Of a DNA stretch of 64,000 bases, positions 42,893-55,748 are shown one piece after another. This DNA comes from Vitellaria paradoxa (lineage: Eukaryota; Streptophyta; Magnoliopsida; Ericales; Sapotaceae), in the NCBI GenBank assembly GCA_019916065.1, contig CM034233.1, forward strand, positions 7,198,516 to 7,262,515. The letters are read 5' to 3'. The notes beneath the pieces are model-generated. The model was not told where the DNA came from. It worked only from the letters and a program-made list of their open reading frames with translations, and did no database searches. The first letter of the stretch is position 1, and each line of letters starts with the position of its first letter. A program made the position numbers and the translations under genes.

Positions 42893-45024
42893 CGTTTGTT
42901 TCCAAAGAAAGTGAAGCGAATTGAGTCAACAGAACTGACGATGATGGAAATAATGTCTTGATTTCAACATTAAAAAAAAAAAAAACGCTAGGCCTCGCGT
43001 TGCTGTCAGTTTCTTTTCAAATAAGGATAGAGAGATGTATACTTAAAAGGGGTAACATAAGGATTGTGGGGCTTTCTGGGAGGTGTGGTCTGACATGAAA
43101 ATGGAAACAGAGCAGTGTGCAGAAAAACCAGAACGAAGATTTTCCGGGAAATTTGGGTACGATCGAGAAACGAAAAGATTGAATACGAGAACCAACTTAT
43201 ACGTATAGTCACTCCCTGGGTTTCGTTTTTGGACTCTGAAGTTTGAGCGATTGTTTGTATGAATTTATAGGCGAGAATAATAAAAATATTGGAGGTTTTT
43301 TTGGGTTGCAAAAATGTCGATGATGCAAATAATGATTTTGGGCAACGTTAATGGGTAGTTCTAATTTTTTTTTTTTTAACTTTTTTTGTCTTATATGACT
43401 TTTATTAATTTAAATTAAATTTTCTTTCCAAAAACTGAAACTTTAAGATATGCTATTGTATTTTCAAAATAAAAAATTAAAAAAGATTATGTCTAAAAAT
43501 TATTTGTTTAGGTTAAAAAAATAACGAAAATTGGTATTTTTATTTTTAATTTTTATTTAAATAGACGTAAATTTTTTTAATTTTTTTTATAATATGATTA
43601 ATACACCTAAAAATTATAATTATTAAAAAAAAACACTTTGTGACCATACGGACCATAAGGCAAGAGAGTGATAAGTGATGGCGCTTGTTCCACGAACCCA
43701 AAGTGCGACCGAACCACGACGACCACGCGTGGGGTCCTAGTCGTACGTCGCAGAGAGTGATTGATTGGATTCCGTTTTTATCTTCAGCATGCACGCCATG
43801 GGCTCTCGCTTGATGAATACATACAATCACCTTGTCCTAAAAATCATCGCATTAGGAAAACTAAATGTTTATTTTGGTTACTCAAAATTAAAATTAATAT
43901 TGTCATTTACAATTTTAAAGAATATATATATATATATATACACTTACTTTTGTTCATATGTTTGATTGTTAATGAAAACAAAAAAGGAGTATGGTAAATC
44001 AAATTTAATGTCTGGCACGTCTAAGGATTAGAAAAGTATATTCTTTTGAGAATATTTGATATATATGGATATATTTGACAATGAATTAAGAAAATAAGTT
44101 GAAAGACTAAATCATTATTTTTTTTTTAAATGTTTAACAAATGAGGACAACATTGTCAAATCATATCTCACACTAAGTTCTTCCATTTGTGAAATATTCA
44201 AATAACTAAATCAGACCTTAAATTTTTCAATATCACATTTTTTGAAAGATTTATTGGTAATGTAACTACTTCGGCTAGTAAATCAAACCTTGTGTGAGCC
44301 ATTTTGAATCTAATAATGCTTAGTAGGGTTATAGTGACACACACTTCCCCCAGCGTTGTACTTATGGCTCAATATAAATATGATTTATGATCAAAATAAC
44401 TTACACCTCTTATATCTGGTTATTATGCACTAATATCGGTCGTATTTATAACTAAAATATAAAATTAGATGGCATCACGTTAAGTTACAGAAAAATAAAA
44501 TTACCTTTCATCTTTAATACTCTAAATTAGTCGGACACCATAGCTCCCTCCAAACCTAGATCACACATATGAACATTTAAATTATCTGGCTATCCTATAA
44601 GATAGAAACCCAAATTAATGAATAGAACAAACCAACCACTACAACTCTAGCATAAATCTAGTTCTAAGAAACAAAAATTTAGTGATATTGAGGAAGAGGA
44701 GGAGATGGGATAGGAATTGATTTTTCATTGAAGGGAATTAAGATGGACTACCATACTTGGGATTTCTAATCAAGAAAATGTTAATAGAAGCTCACGGTCC
44801 GAATTTCTTGAAAATTTGAAGAAGTTGCTTTTATATATATACACATATATGCACATATATATATATATATATATGTTCCTTTTGGTTTGAGAAAAATTTC
44901 TGGTGTTAATTATTTTTTAAAGAATATCACCGACGGTAAGGGAAGAAAAGGCAAAAGGGCCAAGGACAAAAATAGCAAACTAGATGGAAATCGATCTAAG
45001 AGGATCTAATTAGAGGAAGAAGAT
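42893..45024. other. 5' flank of the DUF4408 gene and intergenic DNA
   Basis: 42893-43300 is moderately GC-rich and probably includes 5' UTR and promoter. A GC-rich patch at 43680-43800 carries CGACCACGCGTGGGGTC, which looks regulatory or is transposon debris. (TA)n occurs near 43922-43940 and 44850-44874. No other gene seen. Confidence 0.4.
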
Positions 45025-45029
45025 AAAGA

Positions 45030-45519
45030 TGTTGGAATTAATTAATATTTAATTCCCATAATTAGTTTCCTAATTAAAGTGGTCCATATAAGAATCTAAA
45101 TTTGATAAGGAATTATTTAAAAAGTTATTATTGGCAAAAGATTGTGAGTTAATTTCCTAACCATATCCTACTTTGATGGACGGTAGAGATTAAATGACTA
45201 AATAGGAAATTGGGTCCTCTCTCTTCTTATAAATAGTGAATGAATTCCATCAATTCATCACATCAAAAATTACAACACATTAGGGTTTATAGGGCAAGAG
45301 GGAGAAACCCTAATTTCCAAAGGGTTTTATTTGTGAAAGGAGAAGATTCAAGAACATAATTTTGAGGTAGCTTCCGCATTCAGATTTTTTATAACAATGG
45401 CTCAAGGTACGCGTTCTTAATTATATTATGTAAGTTGGCAATATATGTGAATATTATGAAGATCAAGATCCTACGTATTTAATTAAATTATTACGTATAA
45501 ATTTAATTACAAACTAACA
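45030..45519 (+). repeat. 5' LTR of the copia element
   Basis: 490 bp, TGTTGGAATT...AACTAACA, with a TATAAATAG promoter box near 45230. It contains ATGGCTCAAG followed by GTACGC near its 3' end (45397), a probable gag start plus splice donor. It differs from the 3' LTR at five substitutions with no indels (for example C45084 versus A50892). Confidence 0.97.
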
Positions 45520-48500
45520 TGTGGTATCAGAGCTCAAGTTTATGATCTCATAATTTTCCATTATATTGTTACAAGCCTTTAATTGAATCTTTATGTTTCG
45601 CATATATATATATATATATATATATAGATAAATAAAATTTTGATTTTCATTGATTTAATGCACTTCAAAGGCTCCTGGTGATCACCTTTGCGCGGGTTGT
45701 CCACTGAGAATGTATAATTTTGATTTTTGCATATGTACTTACGGGTTAGTGTATACATTTATCTTTGGATTTAAGTTTAGTAATAATTTAGAAGCGCTGA
45801 AACCCTTATATTGAGATTCAGACTCTCGATCTGGTGACAGTTATTATTTTAATGGTTAAAATAAGTAAATTAATTATTTTAGCCATTATTATTGATTCTA
45901 ATATTCACATTATAAATGGTTTGGTGTTAATCACAGTATTCCAATCCATTATTGTGAATATTAAATTTATGATTATATTTAATTCTAATATTCATATTAT
46001 GATTAGATTAAATATTCTCAGTGTCTTTTAATCTATTGTTATGAATATTAGATTATTAAAATTTTATTCATACATCTATATTTTGGTTGTCCACAGGCCC
46101 AGATATAGTAGTGAATATTGAATTGTTGATATTTTAATTATTGTTTATTCAGTTATATAATTTGGTTGCCCACATGTCCAATTATATTAATTGAATAATT
46201 ATTATGGGGTGATAAATTATTTTATTAGAAAAAAATTATGGACATCCACAGATGCCATATTTTTATTTTATTTTATTATTGTAGCACCCAATTAAATGTT
46301 CTTAAATATCAACAACTTTTATTCTCTTGCATAATTGCTATTTATGTGTTGTTATAAATGAAATTAACATGTGAGCATATAAAATTGCAGTTACAAATCC
46401 TGTTGCACTGCATTCCCAAGCCTTAAATATCCCCAAATTTGATGGTACTAATTTCTCTGAGTGGCATGAGCAAGTCCAGTTTAGTTTGGGGGTTCTAGAC
46501 CTTGATATGTGTCTTCTCGTTAATGAACCTGCTGCTATTACTGATGAAAGCAGCGAGACTGAAGAGGCCACTTATATGGCATGGTCTAGATCCAACAGAC
46601 TAAGCCTAATATTTTTACGCATGACCATTGCTGCAAACATTAAAACATCTCTCCCTGAGACGAAATATGCTAAGGAATATCTTAACAATGTTAAGGAACG
46701 TTTTCGATCTGCTGATAAATCACTTGCTGGAAAACTTATGGCTGAATTAACCACTATGCGTTTTGATGGTACCCGTACCATGAATGAACATATTATTGAA
46801 ATGACCAATCTGGCTACAAAATTAAGGACTTTAGGCATGACTGTGGATGAGCCTTTTCTCGTCTAGTTTGTCCTAAACTCTTTACCTCCAGAATATGGAC
46901 CTTTTCAGATCAATTACAACACTATTAAGGATAAGTGGAATGTAAATGAGCTGCAAAGTATGTTGGTCCAAGAAGAATGAAGGATTAAGCAACAGAATGG
47001 TCACATCGCGCATTTGATGGTGAAAGGAGGAGCTGGAAAGAAGAAAGCTGGAAAAGGCATTAAGCGTAGCCAATCCAAGCTGGATGATTCTGATCAATCT
47101 GCCTCTAAGAAGGAAAAAGGTGTAAAGTGTCACTTTTGTAAAAAAAGTGGACATTTTCAGAAAGATTGCCTGAAACGCAAGGCATGGTTTGAAAAGAAAG
47201 GTAAGCTTATGGTTTTAGTATGTTTCGAATCAAACCTAATTGATGTTCCTTCTAATACTTGGTGGATTGATTCTGGTTCAAGTACTCATGTTTCAAACTC
47301 AATGCAGGGATACCTTACAACCTGAACCACAAAACCAAATGAAGCTTTTCTTTTCATGGGAAACCGAACAAGAGCCCCAGTTGAAGCCATTGGAACATTT
47401 CGCTTACTTTTGGATTCTGGATTTTGCTTAGATTTAGCTGATACACTTTATGTCCCTTCCATTTCTCGAAACTTGATTTCGTTGTCAAAACTTGCTACTA
47501 GTGGTTTTTCATTTGAATTCAATAATAACACTTTCAGTTTATTTAAGAATTCTTGTCTTGTTAGTTCTGGAATTTTGGTGAATGGCTTATATCAAATTAA
47601 TCTTGAACCCTCTTTTTCTGAATCTCTCCTCACTCTGCATCATAATGTTGGAACCAAACGTGGCTCATCTGATGAGCATTCATCTTACTTGTGGCATAAA
47701 AGATTAGGGCACATATCCAGAAAAAGAATGGAGAGATTAATAAAAGAATGAATTCTCTCAAAACTGGATTGGGCTGATTTTGATGTGTGTGTGGATTGTA
47801 TTAAAAGTAAACAAACCAAACATACAAAGAAAGGAGCCACAAGAAGTACCCAGCTTCTAGAAATAATACATACAGACATATGTGGACCTTTTGATGTTCC
47901 ATCTTTTGGTGGAGAAAAATATTTCATTACCTTTATTGATGATTTTTCACGTTACTGCTACCTATATTTGTTGCATGATAAATCTCAGTCTGTTAATATC
48001 GTTGAAATATACATAACTGAGGTTGAAAGACAATTAGGTAAAAAGGTAAAAATCATTAGATCTGATCGTGGTGGTGAATTTTATGGTAGGTATGATGAAA
48101 TAGGGCAGCGCCCTGGACCTTTTGCTAAACTCCTTGAACGTTTAGGTATTTGCGCACAATACACAATGCCAGGTGAACCTTGGCAGAATGGTGTAGCCGA
48201 AAGGTGCAATCGTACCCTTATGGATATGGTTAGGAGTATGATGAGTAATACAAGATTACCTATATCCTTGTGGATGCATGCTCTTAAAACTGCTGTGTAT
48301 GTCTTAAATAGGGTCCCTAGTAAGGCAGTTTCAAAGACTCCTTTTGAACTGTGGAAAGGATGGAAACCTAATTTGAGGCATTTGCGTGTTTGGGGTTGCC
48401 CAGCAGAAGCAAGAATTTATAATCCACATGAAAAGAAACTGGATCTAAGAACAATTACTTGTTTCTTTATTGGGTATCCAGAAAAATCAAAAGGATATAT

Positions 48501-50446
48501 ATTTTATTGTCCTAACCATAACACAAGAATTGTTGAAACCGGAAATGCCAGATTCATTGAGAATGGTGAAATTAGTGGGAGTGATAAAGTTAGGGATGTA
48601 ATCATTCAAGAAATCAGGGTACAAGTTCCCTTACCTCTGATTCATAATAATCCTGTTGTTCCTAATAATGTTGATATAATCAACAATAATGAACAACAAA
48701 TGAATGATCAGCAATCTAATGATTCTCATAATGAGACTGTAACCACTGACCCTATTATAGATGAGCCACAAGAGGTAGCATTAAGAAGATCTCTTAGAAA
48801 TAGGAAACCTGCTATTTCGGATGACTATGTGGTGTATTTACAAGAATCTGAGTATAATGTTGGGGATACTGATGATCCGGTTACATATTCGGAAGCCATT
48901 AATAGTAATGATTCTACTAAATGGATTGATGCCATGAATGATGAAGTAAAATATATGGACTATAATAAGGTCTGGGAGTTAGTTGAATTGCCTGAAGGAC
49001 ATAAAAGGGTTGGGTGTAAATGGGTTTTTAAAACCAAATGTGATTCTAAGGGCAATATCGAACGACTTAAAGCTAGACTTGTAGCCAAAGGTTTTAATCA
49101 ACGTGAAGGCATTGATTATAATGAGACCTTCTCTCCTGTATCAAAGAAGGACTCTTTGAGAATCATTTTAGCACTGGTAGCTCATTTTGATTTAGAGCTG
49201 CACCAGATGGATGTAAAGACGGCTTTCTTAAATGGGAGTTTAGAAGAAGAAGTCTATATGACACAACCAGAGGGCTTCATAAAAAAGGGAAAGGAAAACA
49301 TGGTCTGTTTGTTAAAGAAGTCGATATATGGACTTAAACAGGCTTCCCGACAATGGTATCTTAAGTTTCATGATACTATTACTTCATTTAGGTTTAAGGA
49401 AAACACTGTTGATCGATGTATATACCTGCAGACTAGTGGGAGCAAATTTTTGTTTTTAGTACTGTATGTTGATGACTTACTTATAGCCAACAGTGACTTT
49501 GGTTTACCACAAGAAACTAAAGTTTTTCTTTCAAAAAACTTTGAAATGAAGGATATGGGAGAGGCATCTTTTGTGATAGGAATAGAAATATTCCGAGATA
49601 GATCACGTGGATTGTTAGGATTGTCTCAGAAAGCCTACATTAAAAAAGTTTTAGAAAGATTTAATATGAATAATTGTGGTTCCACCATTGTCCCAATTCA
49701 AAAAAGGGGATAAGTTTAGCTTAAGTCAATATCCTCAAAATGAATTGGAACGTAAAAGTATGAAATATATTCCTTATGCTTCTATTGTTGGGAGCTTGAT
49801 GTATGCACAGGTTTGCACCAGGTCGGATATTAGTTTTGCTATTGGGATGTTAGGCAGATACCAAAGTAACCCAGGACTTGATCATTAGAAAGCTGCAAAG
49901 AAAGTTTTAAGATACTTGCAAGGGACAAAAGATTACATGCTCACATTTAGGAGGTCTGATCATCTTGAAGTGATTGGTTATTCAGACTCAGACTTTGGAG
50001 GATGTGTTAATAGCAGGAATAGCACTTTTGTTTATGTTTTTCTCCTTGCAGGAGGGGCTGTTTCATGGAAAAGTGCTAAGCAGAGTATTATTGCATCATC
50101 TACTATGGAAGCTGAGTTCGTTGCCTGCTTTGAGGCTACAAATCATGGATTGTGGCTGCAAAATTTTACTTCAGGGTTAGGAATTATGGATTCTATTTCT
50201 AAGCCCTTGAAAATTTATTGTGATAATGTTGCAGTAGTTTTCTTTTCGAAGAATGATAGGTATACTAAGGCAGCCAAGCACATTGAGTTAAAATACCTAT
50301 CTGTTAAAGAAGAAGTTCAGAAACAACGAGTGTCAATTGAACACATTAGTACGAGTGTTAATATAGCAGATCCACTTACGAAAGGGCTATCTCCAAAGAC
50401 ATTTATGCAGCATGCTGAAAAGATGGGTCTTGAGAATAGCAAATAA
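45397..50446 (+). pseudogene. Copia gag-pol, spliced start, five stops and one frameshift
   Basis: Proposed exon 1 is 45397-45406 (ATGGCTCAAG) and the intron 45407-46390. Exon 2 opens at 46391 in phase with NPVALHSQALNIPKFDG, the usual copia gag N-terminus. Without splicing there is a stop at 46372 and no ATG before the conserved region. Domains: gag 46391-47000, zinc knuckle CHFCKKSGHFQKDC (~47130), protease WWIDSGSSTHVS (~47262), GAG-pre-integrase HKRLGHIS (~47695), integrase core with DICGPF, RSDRGGEF and GVAERCNRT (47870-48210), reverse transcriptase with YVDDLL (~49467), RNase H with EAEF and a HIELKYL tail (49970-50446). In-frame stops lie at 46864, 46978, 47323, 47749 and 49886. An extra A in the run at 49700-49705 shifts the frame. 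All parts before the shift share one frame, so gag and pol were a single reading frame. Confidence 0.93.
45522..45533 (+). other. Primer-binding site (tRNA-iMet)
   Basis: TGGTATCAGAGC is complementary to the 3' end of plant initiator tRNA-Met and lies two bases after the LTR, the normal position for minus-strand priming. Confidence 0.92.
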
Positions 50447-50837
50447 ATTAATTAATTTATGGATTGCTTAGTGCTTGTTTATTTGACATTATGATTTTGA
50501 TATCTATTGAAGATTTTCTGAATTTACACATTTCTGTTTTATGATATTTGTTTACATGCATGTAATTTGTTTAATGTGACAGAAATAGTCTTTTATAAAG
50601 ATATTATGGGACCATTAACGATAACTCACCTTATAGACCTTGTTAAATAAATTGTTGATGTCATAGTACATGGAAGGAACTATGCTCTTGAATTAGTATG
50701 GAACCGCCATGACTCTCATTAATATTTTATTTGATTAAGGTAAGCCATTAAGATGACTTTTCTAATGTTATTGCGTGCCTCATGTTTCCTATATCAAATT
50801 ATAATTGTAGGATTATTATACGGACCAAGTGGGTGAC

Positions 50838-51327
50838 TGTTGGAATTAATTAATATTTAATTCCCATAATTAGTTTCCTAATTAAAGTGGTACATATAAG
50901 AATCTAAATTTGATAAGGAATTATTTAAAAAGTTATTATTGGCAAAAGATTGTGAGTTAATTTCCTAACCATATCCTACTTTGATGGACGGTAGAGATTA
51001 AATGACTAAATAGGAAATTGGGTCCTCTCTCTTCCTATAAATAGTGAATGAATTTCATCAATTCATCACATCAAAAATTACAACACATTAGGGTTTATAG
51101 GGCAAGAGGGAGAAACCCTAATTTCCAAAGGGTTTTATTTGTGAAAGGAGAAGATTCAAGAACATAATTTTGAGGTAGCTTCCGCATTCAGATTTTTTAT
51201 AACAATGGCTCAAGGTACGCGTTCTTAATTATATTATGTAAGTTGGCAATATATGTGAATATTATGAAGATCAAGATCTTACGTATTTAATTAAATTATT
51301 ACGTGTAAATTTAATTACAAACTAACA
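50838..51327 (+). repeat. 3' LTR of the copia element
   Basis: 490 bp, 99.0 per cent identical to the 5' LTR by eye count (five substitutions). It keeps the same TATA box, ATG and splice-donor-like GTACGC, so it could in principle start transcripts into the right flank. Confidence 0.97.
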
Positions 51328-51332
51328 AAAGA

Positions 51333-52318
51333 CACCAAAAAGAATAACAAGCATATATATACACACACACACACCTACAAATGAACTCAGAAGAAATCAT
51401 AAGTAGAAATATATATATACATACAAATCCATTTTTCTTGAATAGTTCTACATTAACGAGCCCAAATCCTTGGTCAATATTATAATTACAACCACAACCT
51501 CTACCTCCAATCTCAAATCTACTAACTCAATTTCGTAAATTAAATTTTCAAATTGAGACGAGGAATAAGAGTTTTCGGAAATCTAGAATTTCTATTTCTG
51601 GATGTGAGGGAGGAATTGCCTGAGACTGAAAGAGAAATTCAAGTCCTGTTTCTTCGTCTAATAAATTCATTGTGCGAGAGAGAGAAAAAGAGAACGATTA
51701 TCGTAGACCCAAAACTATCGAAATATTTTCCATGATAACTGGTGTCTTTGCCAGAAGTGCATTTTCATCTTTTCATTTTGGGGGGGGGATTTTGAACACT
51801 TTCATTTCTTATAAACATATATCTCATGCACTGTTAAAATAAAAATAGTTCAATCCAATATTTCACTTTACTCGCAAGTATAGGCAACATTAGTGCATAA
51901 TAATGAGATACATGTGGTATAAGTGATTTTGACCCAAAGTACAAGAGTATACAGACAATTACCATAATTGATAAACACCGTTATGATTAAGTACGGATTT
52001 AAGATTTGATGTTTTATGAACAAAGTTAAAAAATCATAAACATAGAAGCTAATAGGAGTTTTGGGAAAAAGAAAAATCTGAAAGAGGAGATGAGCTTTAA
52101 AGGTTATTTAACATTTTTATTAAAATTATACTAGCTTTTAACATTTTTATTAAATTATATTAAACTTTTCAGAATTTTTTAAATTATGCCCCCCCAAAAA
52201 AAATCCGATCGCTCCCTATATATGTCCGATCAAACTGCACAAAATATATATATATATATATATATTAATTGCACACAATTAACCAATTCATAAGAAATTG
52301 AAAAGTAATCTGCAAAAA

Positions 52319-52349
<31 letters not shown>

Positions 52350-52890
52350 TTAAAAAAGATAATACTAATTTCAAACTTTCCACCTGCATCAACGTGAAAG
52401 CACAAAGGCTTTTTTATCTTCTATCTTGATGTTGCATGGGAAAACCCATGATGTGTGTATAATTGGATTTGTCTTCAAAAAGCAATAAAAAGACAATTAA
52501 GCTAAGGACTTATCACGTGCACGTCACGCGCTTCATTTCTCGTCTTATGCTTTTCATTGGCCCATTGGAAAGCACGACTGAGAGAGCAGTGTTTTAACTA
52601 TCTATCACGTGGTCCTGCAAACTAACCGTACGAAGTGCAACAGGGCGACGAACCGGTGAGTTTTGACGGAGTTTTTTTTTCTTTTTCCTTTTTAAAAGGA
52701 GTAGTGTTGACGGAGTTAAAATCACGTACTAGTTTGCAGTGAGCGGTTTTTCTCTGCGGGCAAGCGTATCTTACTTTTCCAGTCAGATAATTTCAACCGT
52801 ACCTTTTCTTATGGATGGATGGAAGGAAAAAGAGACCGTCAAGCACACGGTTGACACTGTCCTATAAATTCTATTGGGTTCAGGGCAAAC
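51333..52890. other. Intergenic; TA microsatellites and G-box motifs
   Basis: (TA)n tracts near 52244-52264 and 52332-52348. Two CACGTG G-boxes are annotated separately. The 60-codon frame at 51553 has weak coding character and no family match. Confidence 0.4.
52514..52611. promoter_or_regulatory. Two CACGTG G-boxes
   Basis: TATCACGTGCACGTCACGCG holds one G-box (52514-52519) and an overlapping ACGTCA motif. A second, TATCACGTGG, lies at 52606-52611. Such motifs bind bZIP and bHLH factors in plant promoters. No gene was found next to them, so a regulatory role is only possible. Confidence 0.3.
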
Positions 52891-52894
52891 AATA

Positions 52895-53250
52895 GAGCCT
52901 CGATTAGCGTAAAAAAAAATAAGATAAATTGAGATAAAATATAATTTAGAATTGATTTTAGCATCACTTTTTTTTGAAAAGCTACAAATCGTGGGAATGA
53001 TTTGCCAAATCCGTTTTCACGGATTCAAAAAAATTCACAAAAAATAGCGACAATGGTACTCGTTTGAAAGCTCTCGACACGAACAATATGATTGTATAAA
53101 AAATTTACACATTCAGATAACCTACTTCCAAATTTTTTATTTTTTTAGTGAAATATTAAAATTTTTTGAAATTAGTGATGGCGGAAAAATTAAAGATAAA
53201 AGAGTTGTTAGAGATTTATAGAGATTTTTAGTATTCTTTTTTTATGCCAG
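52895..53250 (-). mobile_element. MITE, family I copy 2 (inverted)
   Basis: The reverse complement of the 613-973 element. Shared blocks include GTGTAAATTTTTTATACAAT, CATTGTCGCTATTTTTT and GAATCCGTG. The central inverted repeat is degraded here (CCGTGAAAACG versus CATTCCCACG). Confidence 0.8.
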
Positions 53251-53255
53251 GATGA

Positions 53256-54117
53256 TCAAGTCCTATTTTAATCTAACGGCTGTGATCTTTCAATTGTCGC
53301 TACGCTAACACAAAAAAAAAATTAAAATAAAAAAAAAATTTATTTATTTTTATTGAGTAAAATTAATAAATATTTGGTAAAAGAATATTTTTTATTTAAT
53401 TGAATAATAAATAAAACATTAATAATTTTAATGTTTTCCTCCGCAAATTAATGTTTCAAACATAATCTTAATAATTTAAATTTTACTTTTATAAGGAAGG
53501 AGTTGAAAATATTTAAAAAATGTTAAATGCGCTCAACTTTAATTTTTTGAACTTTATATCGACTCACAAAGAATACTATATTTTTCAGGGCATAAGAAAT
53601 TAAAAATGAAATACATTTAACATTTATTAATATTTAATTACTAATTTACTACTAATGACAGTTAAGGTGTTAGGATTTGATGAGGAAAAAAAAGGGTAAG
53701 TAAAATGAAAAGAAAAAAAAAGAAATATAAAATTTAAAAAGCATGATTTTATTTGAGTAAATTAAAAAAAATGTATCAAAATAAAAGATATTTGTCAATA
53801 AATAAATTTTTAATTATTTTTAATATCTCAAATCACGTGCGTTTTTTCTTCCATTTTTTCATCACAAATCAAATACAAGAAGTGATTTTAAATTTTTATC
53901 CTTTAATAAATCATTGATTCAAACACAGTTTTAGACAAAAATATAATAATTTGTAGAACACTTTCATTTTTAGAATACATACTATTTATTATGTTTATGG
54001 AGCAACTGTGCTTAAATTTTCTCCTATATTTTAATACTTATTTATTTGTTAAAAGGTGTAAATTTAAATGCAATATTATTTTTCATTAAAAATTTGTGCT
54101 ATATGTAAGGTGATGAT
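53256..54117. other. Intergenic, AT-rich, no gene seen
   Basis: Homopolymer-rich DNA without supported frames or repeat ends. Confidence 0.5.
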
Positions 54118-54282
54118 GGTTCCGTTTGGAGTTAAATAAAATAAAATAAAATCTTACAAATCTCTAAAAACACAAATTACGAGACAATAAAATTTAAATT
54201 CTTCACTCACTACACGAATTACGAGACATTTACTTTTACAATTTTATTTTATTTTATACACTTTTATACAATTCCAAACACA
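54118..54282 (-). mobile_element. MITE, family B copy 2 (inverted)
   Basis: GGTTCCGTTTGGAGTTAAAT to TATACAATTCCAAACACA, the reverse complement of 11281-11446 with few differences. ATTACGAGACA occurs twice inside. Confidence 0.8.
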
Positions 54283-54488
54283 GCTGATATTGTATGACGA
54301 GAATGCCACGTCATTAGTTTGGGCCCATGGCAATGGCTTAATTTGATAAACATATTGTGGGAAATATATTAAGAGCAGAGCCAGCGTTTGATTTATTAAA
54401 AATCAATAAAAATATTTAAAAACTTCTAAAAATTTTTAAAATTTTCTAACACATTTTGTCTATCTCATACCTCGTGAAATCTCTTTAA

Positions 54489-54490
<2 letters not shown>

Positions 54491-54524
<34 letters not shown>
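54491..54524. repeat. (TA)n microsatellite
   Basis: About 17 uninterrupted TA units, one of the longest of many TA tracts in the window. Confidence 0.95.
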
Positions 54525-54526
<2 letters not shown>

Positions 54527-55603
54527 TAATAATTTTTTATAAATTCTAATACTTTTTTTACAAGTCCTAATAATTTTTTTGTAAATCCCAATAACTTTTT
54601 AATAAATTTCAACAAATCTAATATAAATACATGGAAATAGACTGAAAAACCGTTCTTACAGTTTCTCTCTTCAACAAAAAATTTAACAACTTTCAAAAAA
54701 TTTTTAACATAAATCCGTTGAAACAGATTTAAAAAAAAAAAATCATTCCAACAATACCGTAAAAATCTAAAAACTATACTATTCATCTCCCAAAAGTATA
54801 TTTTGGGTTAATAATACTAAACGTTAAAAGTTATTCTAAATTATATATTTTTTTTTCTTAAATTTCTATTATTTCAAACGCAACCAACCAGAGTTAAAGA
54901 ACCTCTGGGGTTCCATGGTTAAGGGAGTGATTGATTAGGTAAAAAGGTTATGATGAAGGAATTTTAAGATAAAAAAGTTATTCCATTGTGGGGTCCCCAC
55001 GACTTGGAAAAGCTGAGAATGTCTCTCTGGGGCTTGCATTGGATAAAAGTTGAATCCACCCCCACCTATAATGCGCGTTAACCTTTTTCCTAAGCCAACA
55101 TTTCGAGATAGATTTTAGTCTTAATAATTATGTTCCCTGCTTATCATCTTGCCTCCCACTTTAATCATTCCTTTATCTTTTTTCCACTTAGTGGACCATA
55201 CCATCATTATCCAGTTACTAGAAATTTTGCATTTTTGCCCTGCAAAAAATTTAAATGTAAATTTGTAAAGAAAATTTATATGAAAATCGGTAAAATTAAG
55301 TTGTAAAAATAAAAATCACTAATAAAAAAAAATTAAGATATTTATATAGTATTTAATAAATGTTTAAAATTTTTTATCTTTTATTACAAATATTATCATA
55401 TTTTTAAAAACTATTAATTTAAAAATTTTATAAAAAATATTTAAAAAAAAAAAGAAATAATGAGAGAGTACATTTCGTGTGAAGTAATCGAAAAGATAAC
55501 CAAAGTTGATAAAAAAAATAAATAGTTTTAGTTATTAAACAAATTCAATAATTAAAAGTATTTTAAATTTAAATTTTTAAAATTCCTTATTATGGTAGTA
55601 TTT
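54525..55603. other. Intergenic, no gene seen
   Basis: The minus-strand frame at 54526-54786 consists of repeats of a Phe/Lys/Leu/Val low-complexity peptide from AT-rich repeats and is not a gene. Confidence 0.5.
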
Positions 55604-55748
55604 AGAGTGATAAAAAGTAAAAAAAATGAGATAAAATGAGAAAAATTGTGAGTTCGTAATGCGTACAGTGAAATAAAAAAAGTTGATGTGATAGAAATTT
55701 TTAGAAATTTTTAGAATTTTTTTTTTTTTGGTAGATATCAAACGCACC
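55604..55748. mobile_element. MITE, family A copy 7
   Basis: GTATTTAGAGTGATAAAAAG to GGTAGATATCAAACGCACCC, with GAGATAAAATGAG and GTGAGTTCGTAATGCGTACAGTG inside. Typical termini GTTTAGAGTGA / GCACCC. Confidence 0.68.

Larger units (their letters stand above)
45030..51327 (+). mobile_element. Full-length Ty1/copia LTR retrotransposon
   Basis: A 6298-bp element with LTRs at 45030-45519 and 50838-51327 (both 490 bp, TG...CA, same strand). A 5-bp target duplication AAAGA lies at 45025-45029 and 51328-51332. The primer-binding site TGGTATCAGAGC starts at 45522, matching initiator tRNA-Met. A purine-rich tract lies just before the 3' LTR. The domain order is gag, protease, integrase, reverse transcriptase, RNase H, and integrase preceding RT defines copia. 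The coding region has five premature stops and one frameshift, so this copy is not autonomous. Confidence 0.97.

Noticed and set aside
42317..42914. Plus-strand open frames of 60-128 codons
   Set aside because: Antisense shadows of the GC-rich DUF4408/DUF761 exon.
43670..43800. Coding exon in a GC-rich patch
   Set aside because: The frames lack motifs and the patch is dominated by CG-rich short inverted motifs; more like promoter or debris.
54526..54786. 86-codon minus-strand frame rich in Phe, Lys, Leu and Val
   Set aside because: Produced by short AT-rich repeats (TTTTTAATAAATTC-like); composition is not protein-like.
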